A DNA stretch of 64,000 nucleotides from Crambe crambe (GCA_963924555.1 OZ004594.1:3441563-3505562); one strand, 5' to 3'; positions 1 to 13,642 are shown, counted from the stretch's first letter. The notes: a model not told the origin generated them from the sequence alone. Numbers and translations are program-made.

Positions 1-1388
1 TGGTGTAACAATTTAAGTTGTTATGGGAGTCTATGACACATTGAGAGTTCCATTGTATTGTTAAACATAGTGATGATTCAGTGGTGTATACCAAATATAG
101 CTAGAGTAGGCCACCCTGTTTGAATTGGGCTGGGTCTATGGATTGCATTCTAACAAACACACTTAGCACCCTACAGCTAGGGAAGACTGATTATCAATCG
201 AGAGCTATGGCTACACTAGTCTATGGTCATGCAGACTCCACATTCTAGTAGCTATAACTATTATGCCTGTGTTTTATTTCCTTGCATTATCATTTAAGTG
301 TCAATCCCAACTATTATCATTATGCTGATTACTATATTTAAAAGTGGAGGGGCAATGCCCTCCCTTCAAGGACAAGTACCCCCTGCCCCCTGTAGAACTA
401 TAGCTAAGGTCGGGGAAAATCTAAGTGCAAAAATCAAGTGCATGCATGTAGCTATAAGCTATAATAGCTATCAGGTTACACTAAGAGAACAGACACATCA
501 TCATTATAGCTAGCTATATTTGTCAACTAGAGATGCTCGTATAGCATTAGTTGGGCGAGCAAGCAGCCAGTGGTCATTTCAATATGCTCCTCCCTCACTT
601 ATGATTATATAGCCCCAACAGTGACTTTCGATATCTAGCTATTCAGGTTGTTAACTGACTTGGTGCATTCCCAGTTAGCATTAGAGTGTTTTCTCTGAAC
701 CCAAGCTACCACTCCTGTTCAGACTCAGTAGCTAGTCTCTCAAATAATGAGCCCTCATATGCTCTAATCTGGCAGCTCTGTGTTCTGCTGACTCTGCTCC
801 TTCTGGCTCTCATTTCCTCTGCTCTTGCAGCATTATCTTCTGCTGACTCTGTACATTCCCTCCTCCTGGCTCTATCTGTCACATTTCTTTGCTAGTCTTG
901 TTTTTCTCTGTTCCTTTGACTCTGTTCTCCTTCTAGCTCTGTCTCTTTCATTTCTTTCATGAGGTCTCGCTCTTCTTTGCTGGTCAGTTTCTAGAGGGTG
1001 TTCTGGGGCCCTCCTTCGCTTGTTTTCTGGTTCTCTGGGTTCCATAATACTCGCTACAATAGTGTTTCAACTTCAAACTTAACGAAAATGATTGCTTATT
1101 ATGACGTTGCTTAGTAGCTTTTCATGCGCATGCGTAGGCGCATGCGCATTTTGAGTGACGTACGTTACATAATTATAAATATCGCGAATTTCCATTTTGA
1201 CCAATTAGTGTGGGGCTTCGCTCGCTTCGCTCGCTCGCCAATTAGCTAGCTATATTTGTCAGACTGTAGTAGCCATATAAGTGAGTGATGTCACACCCAA
1301 AAGATAGCCAGCTACATTTTATCAAGGCTATAACTCATCTCATAATTAACTAGTGGCTATTAGAAGAATTTGCTATAGCTAGTTGGCT
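1..1388. other. 5' flank without a recognisable gene
   Basis: I see no coding exon here. The short open frames have no splice-consistent continuation and no recognisable domain. Around 690-1010 the + strand is a degenerate CTCTG/CTGACTCTG-rich stretch, a decayed pyrimidine-rich repeat. At 1201-1240 there is a short GCTTCGCTCGCTTCGCTC repeat. The 1100-1150 interval carries CpG-rich palindromes (listed separately) and probably belongs to the promoter of the receptor starting at 1389. Confidence 0.6.
1124..1148. promoter_or_regulatory. NRF1/alpha-Pal-like palindromes upstream of R1
   Basis: Two adjacent copies, ATGCGCATGCGT and GCGCATGCGCA, match the palindromic NRF1 consensus (YGCGCAYGCGCR). 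They lie about 250 bp before the R1 start codon in otherwise CpG-poor DNA. The same palindrome recurs about 90 bp before the starts of R6 and R8. The sequence match is direct; promoter function is inferred. Confidence 0.45.
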
Positions 1389-4300
1389 ATGTCTTCCACA
1401 AAGTGTTTGTTTCTGAGATTGACTGCAACACTTCTACTCCTAACATCAGGTGAAGCAGTATATTTACTGTAGCTTCAGGCATTAGCTTCAGGCATTAGCT
1501 TCAGGCATTATCTTCAGGCATTAGCTAGCATAATTAGCTACTGATAGCTAACACAAGTCATACAGTGATAGCTATCATGTAGCTATGTAAGTGTGTTATT
1601 TCTTATCCTCAGGTGTAGATTCACAGCAGCTGCAATGTTCAGCTCTGGATGCTGCTAATAACCTCTACTACTTTCCAAGTCTCCGTGGGCCTCTAGAGGA
1701 GAGTGATGAAATAGTTGCAGGCCTTGCATTATTGAATACATACGAGTCCTCAATAGGTGGTGTGACCTATATTTACTCAGTCCCCTTAACTCAGGTGAAC
1801 TGCAGTGGGACAGTGTCGGCTGTAGAATACTGTTATAGAGATGGAAATGGGCGAGCGCTACTTGCTTTTACACTTCTAACACTAGAGGAAAATGGTCTCA
1901 ACTTTAGAATCACTGACAGAATTGAAGTGCGAACTACACCACGTTCTCAGATATGTACAGAAAATCTTTTAAGCATTCAGTATTGCTGTGATACTACATC
2001 ATTGAACATGGCTGACCATTTCATACTTCCAGCATCAAATTTTGCCTTTGGCATTGCCATACCTACTTCAAGTGTTAGTCTACTTGGATTTAGATCTTCA
2101 TTACAAGTAGCTCACTATCAAGAAGCTCAAACTGTCATTCCAAGTGTGGGAAGTACTTTCTCAGTTGGCAATCAAGTCACTCAAGGTTTAAGGGTTCTTC
2201 GATTTCGATTAAGTGAGTTGGAGTAACTATCTACATGTAGCTAAAAGCTAGAGAGATTGTTGGAGAGCACTATGAATTAGCCATGCCCACAATGTTATTT
2301 AATAGCACCTTCTGTACCTACTGATGCTCCCCTCACCTCTGGAATCCCAGCTACTACCTCCACCCCTGGAACCCTAGCTACTACCTTCACCCCTGGAATC
2401 CCAGCCACTACCTCCATCCCTGGAACCCCAGCTACTACCTCCACCCCTGGAACCCCAGCTACTACCTCCACCCCTGGAATCCCAGCCACTACCTCCACCC
2501 CTGGAACCCCAGCTACTACCTCCACCCCTGGAACCTCAGCTACTACCTCCACCCCTGGAACCCCAGCTACTACCTCAACCCCTGAAACCCCTGTTACTAC
2601 CATCTCTGGAACCCCTCCCACCACTGATAAGGATGGCAATGCTACACGTTCAGCTGAAGACAATAACGACTCTTCAGGAGCAGTTATTGGGGCCATTGTG
2701 GGTGTATTGGTGTTAGTGGTGTTGGCACTTGTCATAGTGATTGCAGTGATAGTGGTGTTCAGAAGACGCTCATCATGGAAGCAAAGTTCAAGTGACACTC
2801 AAAGAGATGACACACAGACATTTACGAATGCCATATACGGTATGCATTTAGGTAATGAAGAGCATGCACCTCATGAGTAATACAGTGGCAACCTCTGAAT
2901 AATGGACACTCTAAAAAGGTTGCAATGTCCTCTTTGGAGGTTAGAGTGCAGCCATACAAAGGTATGACATGCTTTATTGAAAGGTTTCTCCTCTTTCGAA
3001 ATGTCCTTTATCAGAGGTCCTACCATAATAATTAGTGGATTTCCCATTCCATAATCAAATTAATAGGTGTAGCCACTATGTGCCACTCTAGTTTACACTC
3101 AAAATAGCTACTGTCATCCACCAAGTGGCCTGCTTAAGCATATAATATGCCTATGTTACATACTTGACCAATTGTTATTATTCAGGGAATGTCAGCGAGC
3201 AACAGTATGTCAGCATAGAATATGCAGGAGTTGGTCCCCAAGTGTACAGTAGTCCCAATGAAGCACGTAATGACCACAAGGTATGTATTATAATCTTGCA
3301 TGTGTCTAACTGCTGTGCTATAATAGGTAGCTGGTCCTTATTCAGCATACGTTTCCAGGTATGGTTTTCCCCACTTTGTGATCTGCCTCTCATATATTTC
3401 CCATACCATGGTCTAACTGGCTTGTACTATGAAATTACAGTATGGTATAACTACCGTTGCTATAGATACAACATCAGACTGTGATTTTAGCAGTATAAAC
3501 TATAGGCAGTACCTTGATATGGCTTCACTATGGATTGCAGTGATCTTGCAACATGAAATCCAGAACAAAGATTTACATATGTAGCTTCCTTTAAGTAGCC
3601 CAAAGCCACGATTAAGTCCCCTCCATGAATTTCATGTTGCAACCTTACAATCCATTATTACCATTATGGAATGTCATGTGTGACTTCAATACTTGCATGC
3701 TTCTGTATATATAGCTAGCTAACAATCCTTATTTGTGCATGGTAGAGTAAGTGGTTTAGCTATATAAGTGTTGCACTAATAATAACTTAGCCACATAACA
3801 GCTCTTGTAAGACTTTATGTGGCGATAAATTGAATATAGGAACTATATAGGAAATGGTTTAGTTATTATAGCCATATAAAGTAACAACAAGGCTATAATA
3901 ACAAAGAGTTCAACTATTATTATAATGTATACATAAACATTCATCTACTATTGTACCATTGTATAATAAGGAAATAATTATTGTGAAAACTAACAAGGGA
4001 ATATGATATGAGAATACGTAATTATGATATTATGGTTCACACTTTTAGCAAAGCCACTAAAAATTTTACCTCTCAAAATTTCACACTGATTATGCTTCTC
4101 ACACAACAGCACTGTATAAGATGCAAATGATAATGTAGCTAGCTAATCATGAGTTTTAAATTTTAATTGTGGCATTTGTTTAAAATTCAGAGTCATGAGT
4201 ATGCCTATGCAGAAACTGGAGCTGGAGCTGTTAATAATTCGGTGAGTTTATCTATTGAACCACCAATATCACTAGAGTAGAAGGTATTGCTTACATATTA

Positions 4301-6863
4301 AGGAAGCCACCATGGTTTATAGCCATAGAGGGTGTATGTACATTTTAGCCAACATAGATTAATCACAGATTTTTCTTCGTGCTCTGCATGGGAGGGCCTC
4401 CTGCACACACCCTTGCCGTGACCTCATCATGATTATTATCACTGAGATTTTTGCCTAAAATAAATTCTGACATGATGTAGATACAGACAAGGGAGAACAT
4501 TTATGTGGTGCCCGGGAGTGATGAAGGCACACTGTATTCACAACTGGAAGACATCAAGACTTACAATGTTACAAGAGATGCTGTAATGTGAGTTGACAAG
4601 CTCTACACATTTGGAAAAGAATGTCTAGCAAGTGTAGCTAATACTATGATTATATATCATACTAGCTGCTCTTATTTCATGAGGCAGGTTACTGGTACTT
4701 TTTTTGTAGACTTGGAGATTTCTTGGGGTCTGGTCAGTTTGGTACTGTGTATAAAGGGGTGTGGCAGTCCACTACTCATGGTGAGGTGGAAGTGGCAGTG
4801 AAGACCCTCAAGGAAGGATCAAGAGGTGAAGACAGAGTCAAGTTCCTGCAGGAGGCAGCCATCATGGGCCAGTTCAAGCACCCTAATGTGGTCACCATGT
4901 ATGGAGTGGTCACTGCTGGAAAGCCAGTGAGTCAGTACAGGCATGTGGGCCATTTTCATCTCGTATTTTTATTGATTCACTGACTAGATCCTGTTGGTTC
5001 TGGAACTACTGACAAAGGGAGACCTCAAGGGTCATCTCCTCAAAATGAGACCAGATGAAGGAAAAGCTATAGGTGTGGATGACCGCACTCTTTTGAGTTA
5101 CTGTCTACAAGTGGCCTCTGGGATGGCCTACCTATCTAACAAAGGCTTTGTCCACAGAGACCTGGCTGCAAGGAACATCTTAGTCTCTGAAGATGAGATA
5201 TGCAAGGTATTATATATTATTAGTAACTTTATTGAACAAACTCACGTCATGATTGCTTCCCAGATTGCAGACTTTGGAATGTCACGTGACCTGATGGATG
5301 AAAATTACTATGTGGCACATGGTGGGAAAATCCCAGTCAAGTGGACAGCCCCTGAGGTAATTATCTTAAGCTATATAATTATGCTTCATTAAGAGTTATT
5401 GTAATACTGTAGGCTCTCTACTACAGGAAGTATTCCAGTGCTAGTGATGTGTGGAGCTATGGAGCTCTCATGTATGAGATATGGAGTGTGGGACATAAAC
5501 CATTCGAAAATTATGCAAATAAAGAGGTATAAAAGATTATCAATATAAAGCTACCTTACCGTATGTAATATATACATAGGTGCTCGAGTTGATAACTACA
5601 GGGTTTCGTCTCCCCCCTCCTCCTGGCTGTCCCCGGGCCCTTTACAGAATCATGATGTCATGCTGGTAATTTTAATTTATAGCTCTATAGTGATAGCTAG
5701 TATTTGATGGCTTATAAGTTTACAAGCTACGTACATATAAAATGTAGCTACATGAGATATAAAAATTCAAGAAGTATAATTTAACTCAGGACATAAATTT
5801 GATTTCAAACCATGACTGTATATAAAACTCCAGTTTAAGAGCTTTAAATGATATCAATGACTTTATTGCTCCTTTTCTCAAGACCTCTTGCACCAGAATG
5901 AAGTGTTATAGCTAATTGTCAATTTCAAAGTACATACCTAGTTAGAGAATTCTTCCACTTAGCTATAAAAAGATTTGATTTCTCAGTAGCCATTGCACTT
6001 GGCACCCTTTTTGTAGAGAGGTAACTGGTTATCCTCTATCTGAGGTTAGCTATACGAAAGATCCTTTCCACTGTTTCATTGCGTCCGTATTATTGTTGTT
6101 ATTGTTATTCACAAAGCATACAGGAAATGACAATAGGAAATTAGTAATTAAAGTCATCATGTTGGTGTTCATGGCATAAAAAAATACGTATGAGATTCCT
6201 GCTGCTGGTAATGTGGTGGAGCCTCCAATATAGACTTTTGTCCTTTGTAGAGAGGTTGTCTTTTAGAGACTGAGTGTATCATAGCTATACAGTATATAGA
6301 GGTACTTTAGATTTTCCTTTGTTGAGAGGTTGTCCTCTTTCGGAGTGTGGTAGCCTGAAGTGTCCTTTATTGGAGGTTTGAAGACAGCAGGATTCAGAAT
6401 AGTGTATTTGTTCACAATAGCTATATAGTATGCACTAGCTATAGGGAGCAGGCTGAGAAGTCTCGTCTATATTATCGTCCATTCATCAGCATGCCTGGTA
6501 TGCTTGCAACCCATCCTATACATGTAGCTACAGGTAACTAGCACAAATCCTGAAAGCTATAAAGCTAACCGTAACATTTTCAGCAATTGTACGTAGCTAT
6601 CTCTAAGGTTCAATACACATTCTTATGGATATTATTATGCATTCTTGTGCAGGCATTCGATAACCTTCCAGCGTCCTGACTTTACACGAATCACCAGACA
6701 GCTCTCCCTCCCTGACACCGATATCCTCCGGTGGTCCAAAGAAGACAGATCTATTCACCCTGAGGCAGCCAAACTAGGGGCTGACCTCCAGTGTGGACAG
6801 CAACTTTATCAGGACCTGCAGGCAATGTACAATGAACCGGGTGACTATGAAGTCCCTATATAA
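1389..6863 (+). CDS. R1: receptor tyrosine kinase, 12 exons
   Basis: Single-pass plasma-membrane receptor kinase. Exons read by eye with GT/AG borders: 1389-1449, 1613-2212, 2306-2839, 3186-3280, 4191-4241, 4481-4587, 4710-4926, 4987-5205, 5264-5356, 5413-5526, 5580-5665, 6653-6863; the sum is 2388 nt (795 aa). Residues 1-20 are a signal peptide. Residues 21-220 are an ectodomain with six conserved Cys (CSALD, NCSG, YCY, ICT, YCC). A Thr/Pro/Gly stalk follows, then a membrane helix at about 350-372 ending in FRRRSSW. Juxtamembrane tyrosines include [24 protein letters not shown] and NIYVVPG. The kinase (about 483-735) has [26 protein letters not shown] and DVWSYG, so it should be active. The IMGQF, GGKIP and FRLPPPP words recall Eph/Src-type kinases. 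The tail ends DYEVPI. The ligand is unknown. Confidence 0.88.
1471..1522. repeat. 13-bp tandem repeat in intron 1 of R1
   Basis: Four copies of AGCTTCAGGCATT (one with a single change) lie in the first intron of R1, 20 bp after the donor site. Confidence 0.85.
2330..2590 (+). repeat. 27-bp coding minisatellite, R1 stalk
   Basis: About nine tandem copies of a 27-bp unit encode variants of the nonapeptide GTPATTSTP. The result is a Thr/Pro-rich, probably O-glycosylated stalk between ectodomain and membrane helix. It is shorter and unrelated in unit length to the 288-bp units in R3 and R4, so stalk repeats were expanded independently. Confidence 0.85.
2881..3015. repeat. Miniature inverted-repeat-like element in R1 intron 3
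   Basis: The segment contains the words ACAGTGGCAACCTCTGAATA, GGACACT, TGTCCTCTTTGGAGG and TGTCCTTTATCAGAGG in opposing orientations. Similar words occur at 6216-6385 and 34396-34562, so this is a dispersed miniature element family. I could not define a target duplication here. Confidence 0.45.
3281..4190 (+). other. R1 intron 4
   Basis: This 910-bp intron is AT-rich. I see no conserved coding segment or repeat in it apart from short TAGCTA-type words. Confidence 0.6.
5666..6652 (+). other. R1 last intron, with mini-element
   Basis: This 987-bp intron separates the kinase exon ending TGCTG from the C-terminal tail exon. At 6436-6500 it holds a segment (AGCTATAGGGAGCAGG and onward) that recurs downstream of R2 (8823) and R3 (25902). 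That homology shows those copies descend from a gene that once had this intron and kinase exons. Confidence 0.6.
6216..6385. repeat. Miniature inverted-repeat-like element
   Basis: Left edge has GGAGCCTCCAATA; right edge has GTCCTTTATTGGAGG, an imperfect inverted pair. Internal words TTGTAGAGAGGTTGTC and TTGTTGAGAGGTTGTCC match the element at 34396-34562. It lies in the last intron of R1. Confidence 0.5.
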
Positions 6864-6901
6864 ACTATAATTATCTGACTATGGTGTTTAATATAACACA
6901 G

Positions 6902-6907
6902 AATAAA
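6902..6907 (+). other. Poly(A) signal of R1
   Basis: AATAAA occurs 38 bp after the R1 stop codon. The surrounding 3' sequence is conserved upstream of R3 (about 22640-22690), where a copy of the same 3' end lies. Confidence 0.5.
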
Positions 6908-6940
6908 AATAATCAATTAACATTATTATTGCTTGCTAAA

Positions 6941-6990
6941 CGTTATTCATGACACCACACCCCCAACGTTAACATCCTGTAGACACTCCC
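6941..6990 (+). promoter_or_regulatory. Conserved upstream block of R2
   Basis: CATGACACCACACCCCCAAC followed by CATCCTGTAGACACTCCC lies about 100 bp before the R2 start. The same block precedes R3 (22705-22748) and R4 (29425-29470). A CACCC-type core kept in all three promoter copies suggests a shared proximal element, although recent duplication alone could explain it. Confidence 0.45.
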
Positions 6991-7088
6991 CAAAACAGTA
7001 CAGTGCAGTGCCATGGAGGTACTGACTATAGATTAGGTATTGTACTAGCCAACATCGTTAGAGTACCTACGTAGCTACTATCAGAGAG

Positions 7089-8307
7089 ATGTATTCAACA
7101 AACTACCCACTTTTGAAGTTCACAGCAGTAAGCTTCCTCTTGTGCTTGACAGGTAAATTAAAACTAGCTAACTAGCTAGCTATAATTATGGTTAGTGAAC
7201 AACTAAGTTCTAGCTATAGAGTATCTAGCTAGCCATTATTGCTTGCTAAATTTAACTTGTAGCTACAGGTGTGGATTCACAAGGTTATCAGTTGCAATGT
7301 TCAGCTCTGGATGCTGCTAATGACCTCTACTACTTTCCAAGTCTCCGTGGGGCTCTAGAGGAGAATGATGGAGTAGTTGCAGGTCTTGCATTTTTGGGTT
7401 CTTACAACTCCTCAGTAGGTGGTACGACCTATATTTACCCAGTCCCCTTGACTCAGGTGAACTGCAGTGGGACAGTGTCGGCTGTAGAATACTGTTATAG
7501 AGGTAGCACTGGGCAACTGGGAACTGAACTACTTGCTTTTACACTTCTAACACTGGAGCAGAATGGTCTCAACTTTACAATCACTGACAGAATTGAGATA
7601 CGAACTACACCACATTCTCAGATATGTACAGGAGGTATTGCAAACATTCAGTTTTGCTGTGATACTACATCATTGAACATGGCTGACCATTTCATACTTC
7701 CAGCATCAAATTTTGCCTTTGGTATTGCCATACCTCCTTCAAGTGTTAGTCTACTTGGATTTAGATCTTCATTACAAGTAGCTCACTATCAAGAAGCTCA
7801 AACTGTCATTCCAAGTGTGGGAAGTACTTTCTCAGTGAGCAATCCAGTCACTCAAGGTTTAAGGCTGCTTCAGTTTCATATGAGTAAGTAATTAGACAGA
7901 GCTACATAGCTGTCAAACTCTGCCCCACCCCCTCTGAGGAGTTCCACTAATAGGTGCATGCAGAGCTGGAAATAACAGCTGGCCACTGCATGGCCAATTA
8001 CTGGCCATAAGACTCACTTACGCAAACATGCACACTTCATTTGGATGTCAAAGTTTGGATGACCTTCTTCCAATGCTAGTTGTATGTCCAGACAAATTTT
8101 AGAAGTGTTCAGCCAAAAACCTTAGTCCTAGCAGATTCACAACTGTCATTCACCTCTAGCTACGTATACCTGATAACCTTTATACCATGAATACCATCCA
8201 TTCTTGTTGTAGTACCAACCCCAGCTACTACCCCCTCCACTGAGACAGAAGATCTTACAACTGAAGCAGTACAGTTTTGTTTTGGGGACCCCATCCCACA
8301 TAGATAA
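7089..8307 (+). CDS. R2: truncated, probably secreted receptor ectodomain
   Basis: Exons 7089-7152, 7269-7883 and 8213-8307 join in frame to 257 aa. They encode a signal peptide (MYSTNYPLLKF...), a 205-residue ectodomain with the same six Cys as R1, and a 31-residue tail ending DPIPHR. No membrane helix or kinase is encoded. The third exon is the start of the stalk exon of R3/R4, but nearly all Thr/Pro repeats are missing. The donor site used in R3 (GCAG|GT) has lost one G, so the frame runs on to a TAA. The product could be a soluble ligand-binding form, or the gene may be decaying. Exon copies downstream (8404-9205) support an origin from a longer gene. Confidence 0.6.
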
Positions 8308-8403
8308 ATTGGGAAATTTTTTGATAATTATAACTAAGTTTCAAGCAAAGATGTTTTCCTTTGTTTTCATGAGTACTCAATGATTTTGCTTTCATCACTT
8401 CCA

Positions 8404-9205
8404 GCTGTAGCTGTGGTCTCTCCAGCTGTAATCTCTCCAGCTGTAATTTCTCCTCAAGGAACAGCACCTGGAGTCTGTCCAACTGCTGAAGTGATAGATG
8501 CACAGAGGAATGCTATAAAACAAGAAATCCAAGATCTCCTGAGACATAATTTTATTATGATTCCTGCACTATCTAATAATGGTAGCTATATAGAAATAGA
8601 AATTAGAATGTAACTTTATTTCACATTAGCTATCGTCTGTCATTGTGAATGTGATGTGCTAGTGTGTCTACTTGACCTGTGCATGTTTGATGTTTAATTT
8701 TGATGTGAGTTCTGACCTATATCTTGCTTTGAAAGAAGACCTCTATTATCAGCACTGTCCTCCTCAAGCCCTTCTCCTTCTAGTGTACCACTTCCAGCAA
8801 GTTCCACTCCGTGTACTGTGCACTATAGGGAGCAGGATGGGAAGTTTCTATCTACCATCCATTTCCTGCATGTATACTGGCCTGGGTTAGCTGTAATTAT
8901 TTCAGGAAGAAGAATATTGGCCTGGGTTCAGGGAGAGACATGGCATGTATTATTGAATATGCATGGTTGCCCCCGATTCTTAGCTGTAGCTAATTACAGC
9001 CTGGGCATATATCCTGAGTATAAGGCTAAAGCTGGTATTTTATCTTTATGTAGCTATTTCTTGCTTTTATGACAGCCTTCCAGCATCCTAACTTTACACG
9101 AATCACGAGACAGCTCTCCTTCCCTGACACCGATATCCTCCAGTGGTCCAAAGAGGACAGATCTGTTCACCCTGAGGCAGCCAAACTAGGGGCTGACCTC
9201 CAATA
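8404..9205 (+). pseudogene. R2 downstream exon relics
   Basis: 8404-8612 matches the last exon of R3 (SPQGTAPGVCPTAEVIDAQR...). It follows a good acceptor but has lost its donor partner upstream. 8810-8890 matches the last intron of R1. 9074-9205 is the R1-type C-terminal tail exon ([32 protein letters not shown]) and stops abruptly at 9205 where transposon DNA begins. The remainder of this exon and its 3' flank resume near 22622. All kinase exons are missing, so a deletion preceded the insertion. Confidence 0.65.
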
Positions 9206-9244
9206 AAAATAAAAACCAAAGTGACCTCCAATAAAAATAAAAAA

Positions 9245-10782
<1,538 letters not shown>

Positions 10783-11103
10783 ACTATAATGAATGATACA
10801 TGCATGTATATTTTATGTATAGTCTTCTAGTAACAGTGTATCACAAGAAGACAATAGCCTTAAAGGTAATTGGCATAATTAAACCAGTTACTTCAATTAA
10901 TTTCTATGGCATGTGTATACAGTCTAATCGCCAGCGTTGGCGAGGCCCATAGGGCTAATACAACTTTAATTGCACAGACACACTTTTATCACTCACCAGT
11001 TTACGGAAGTATCCGGAGAGAGTATTTGTGGTCAAATTCACTTCCTTTAGTTGTAGTGCCGAGATTTTCCCTTTACGTACAGAATAGTCCAGTAGAAATT
11101 TTC
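10783..11103. other. Spacer and left end of nested element
   Basis: The interval holds no gene. The left 15-bp terminus of the nested element lies at 10920-10934. From there to 11104 no feature beyond AT-rich DNA is visible. Confidence 0.5.
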
Positions 11104-13226
11104 TGAACCTAGAAATGTCTTTTCCTATGAATTTTTTTGGTGTATTTCTACTTATATGGGGTCCTAAAATAAATTCAGCTTGGTTGCCCGCATGGCAACC
11201 TTGGGCAACCCCTGTAATTTTCGTGGTTGTGGACGCTTAGCTTCATATGTTTTGCTTCTGAACTATTGGTTACAAAAATTATTTGTAATGACACTTCTAG
11301 AGGTTTTTTGATATGCAGAATTCATTTCTGGCATTATTTTTTTTATTCAAAGTGAAGGTCAGGTGATAAGGTCAGGTCATGGTCCAATTTAGTAGCTAAT
11401 TAAAATTTAATGAGCACAAATTATATCAATTCAGTTATACATCCTCAAATATCTCAGTCAAGTACTCTTCCTCCATCTACATCAAATTCATCCTCATCTC
11501 CCTCCTCTTCAGTAACATCATGGCATCCTCTTCACGATCCCATTCCTGTCTGATTCCTCCATTACATCTTGTTTCTTGGTGAAAGGATTGTGGCAACCAT
11601 CCTCTCCTGTACAATTGCAGTATGATGTGCATGCCAGGTGCTCTTTCTTATAGCTACATGCTGCAGTGCTGCATTTCTTCCCTTGTGCCCGACACTGACA
11701 TCGAATAATATCGATCAGCTCTGGTGGGGCTGGATCACCCAGAGCTATGACAGAACAGGAATGTCATCTTTGATTTCCTGATATTGCTCGACTCGGCAGG
11801 TGGGGCTTGCTGGTTTGCTGCTTTCCACAGCGATGGTTTCATGGTGTGTGCTGCATTAGGTTCCCAGATGTTTTCTTCTTCTTTGTAAACAGGTTAAAGC
11901 GGGCAGATTCCATTGATGTCCCTGGAACTTGGTTGTAAAGAGCAGTGAAGAATGGTTTCACTGCCTCCATTAGCTCAACCTGTGTTGCACTCACCTCTCC
12001 CACAATATCAGCTAAACCAGGAAAGTTCCCAGAGAGCAAGGTATTAAGTGCTCTAGCTCTGCCATTGCTGTATGGGTATGAGGTGGTATCACACCCACTG
12101 AGGGTATGCATACCTAGCAGCTGCAAACATTGTGGCCCTAGTTCAGAGCAGGTTGCATTAATGTCCAATACTGTCCCCCATCCCAGCGCTTCATCTGGAC
12201 CTTGCATTCCAGCTTTGCTCTGTACACCCAGTATACTAACAGGACAAACACAAAAATTACATTCTTTCCATAATTTGCTGCTGCTAGGACATAGGAGATG
12301 ATGGTGATGTCTGCTTCATCATGATCAAATGCACCATTGTCTATATGGTTTCCATTGTCACATTCTCTGCTACACTGAAGGTAGACAGCACACTTGCCAG
12401 CTTCCGCTTGTTGCTCTTGCTTTTAAGGATTGCAGAGCTTTTAATAGAGAGCTCATAGTCAATGATAACTTCACCAGCACGTCACATTCTCTCATGATCC
12501 TTGACAGACACACCTTGGTACTTGTTGAAGACAATGATTTTCTCAGCATTAGATTGATAGCGACTCAACGATTCTTGATAGAAGCAATCAAGTCGGAGGG
12601 ACTGCCACCATGAGGCACACACAATATGGTAGAACAGTTGTGAAACATCCACTATGACAGCATCAGCAGTATTAGGCAAGGTCTCCAGTACACCAAGACG
12701 TTTGACTAGGTCAGACTTGTTGCCTTTTCGTAGACAACCATGCTCATCAATAAGTGATGAAGGGACTGCGTACAACTCGTAGTTGCTTCCAATCATAACA
12801 GAATCTGCCACATTCACATCAGCAGGTGTTACTGACAGGATTGTACAGATGAGGACGATCACAAGAAGCGTCCAACAATAACCACAAAACATTGTGTAGG
12901 ATGTATAACTGAATTGATATAATTTTTGTGCTCGTTAAATTTTAATGACCATGACCTGACCTTATCACCTGACCTTCACTTTGAATTAAAAAAATAATGC
13001 CAGAAATGAAATCTGCATACCAAAAAACCCTCTAAAAGTGTCATTACAAATAATTTTGTGATCAATAATTCAAAAGTAAAAATTTCAAGTTAAACGTCCA
13101 CAACCACGAAAATTACAGGAGTTGCCCAAGGTTGCCACGCGGGCAACCAAGCTGAATTTATTCTAGGATCCCATATGAGTACAAATCAACCAAAAAAATA
13201 CATAGGAAAGGACATTTCTAGGTTCA
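11104..13226. mobile_element. Element with ~340-bp terminal inverted repeats
   Basis: About 340 bp at 11104-11447 recurs inverted at 12897-13226 (TGAACCTAGAAATGTC at the outer edge, CAGTTATACATCCT at the inner edge). The arms differ by scattered substitutions and small indels. They flank a decayed minus-strand gene. No clean target duplication was seen at the outer edges. The long arms could form a large hairpin. Confidence 0.75.
11839..12892 (-). pseudogene. Transposon-associated PIN-like gene, broken
   Basis: The N-terminal part (12482-12892) contains VIVDVSQLFYHIV, EKIIVFNKY and VKDHERM. The C-terminal part (to 11839) contains VLDINATC, LGMHTLSGCDTTSYPY and a TKKKK tail. These words match a family I remember as repeated in cnidarian and sponge genomes, with acidic residues placed as in PIN/FEN-like nucleases. 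An extra G in a G-run near 12175 shifts the frame, and the central part is not open. It lies between the two long inverted repeats and is probably their cargo. The nuclease assignment is inference. Confidence 0.55.
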
Positions 13227-13642
13227 TGTATTAGCTCTATAGGAGTGTCGACTGGACTAGAAGGCATAAAGCTGCCTGTAGCTGCACCTTGCACGGTACT
13301 CACGGGTGTTTCAATTAATGGAGCGCATGGCATTTACTTGTAAAATGAAATTTTTTCCAGAGCATAGCAACAGCATAGCAACGCTCTAGTATACTGAATT
13401 CCAGTGGTTTTCCAGTAAACTAGGATGGGCCTGTGACACGTGGTTGCCAGTTCTGGGAAGAGGAAAGACAATCATAACTATTAGTGAAAGAAGCAGGATC
13501 TGGGAGTGAGATAAGCGGCTGCTGTGCGCGCTTGGAGGCTATCAACTTAAATGTGTCAGTCATGCAGCAAGAAGTCTAAGAAGTATGAAGAGAAGTATAC
13601 TTTTTTAACTGAAGATATCAACGCTGTAAGTATATTGTAATT
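13227..13642. other. No gene seen
   Basis: The stretch between the long inverted-repeat element and the 3' end of the RAG1-N-like gene has no recognisable coding sequence. A word CGGGTGTTTCA at 13308-13319 also occurs inverted near 16570, possibly the ends of a further nested unit, but too short to trust. Confidence 0.4.

Noticed and set aside
686-895. Short Leu/Ser-rich frame resembling a membrane peptide
   Set aside because: It arises from a degenerate CTCTG-type pyrimidine repeat, and has no partner exon or conserved context.
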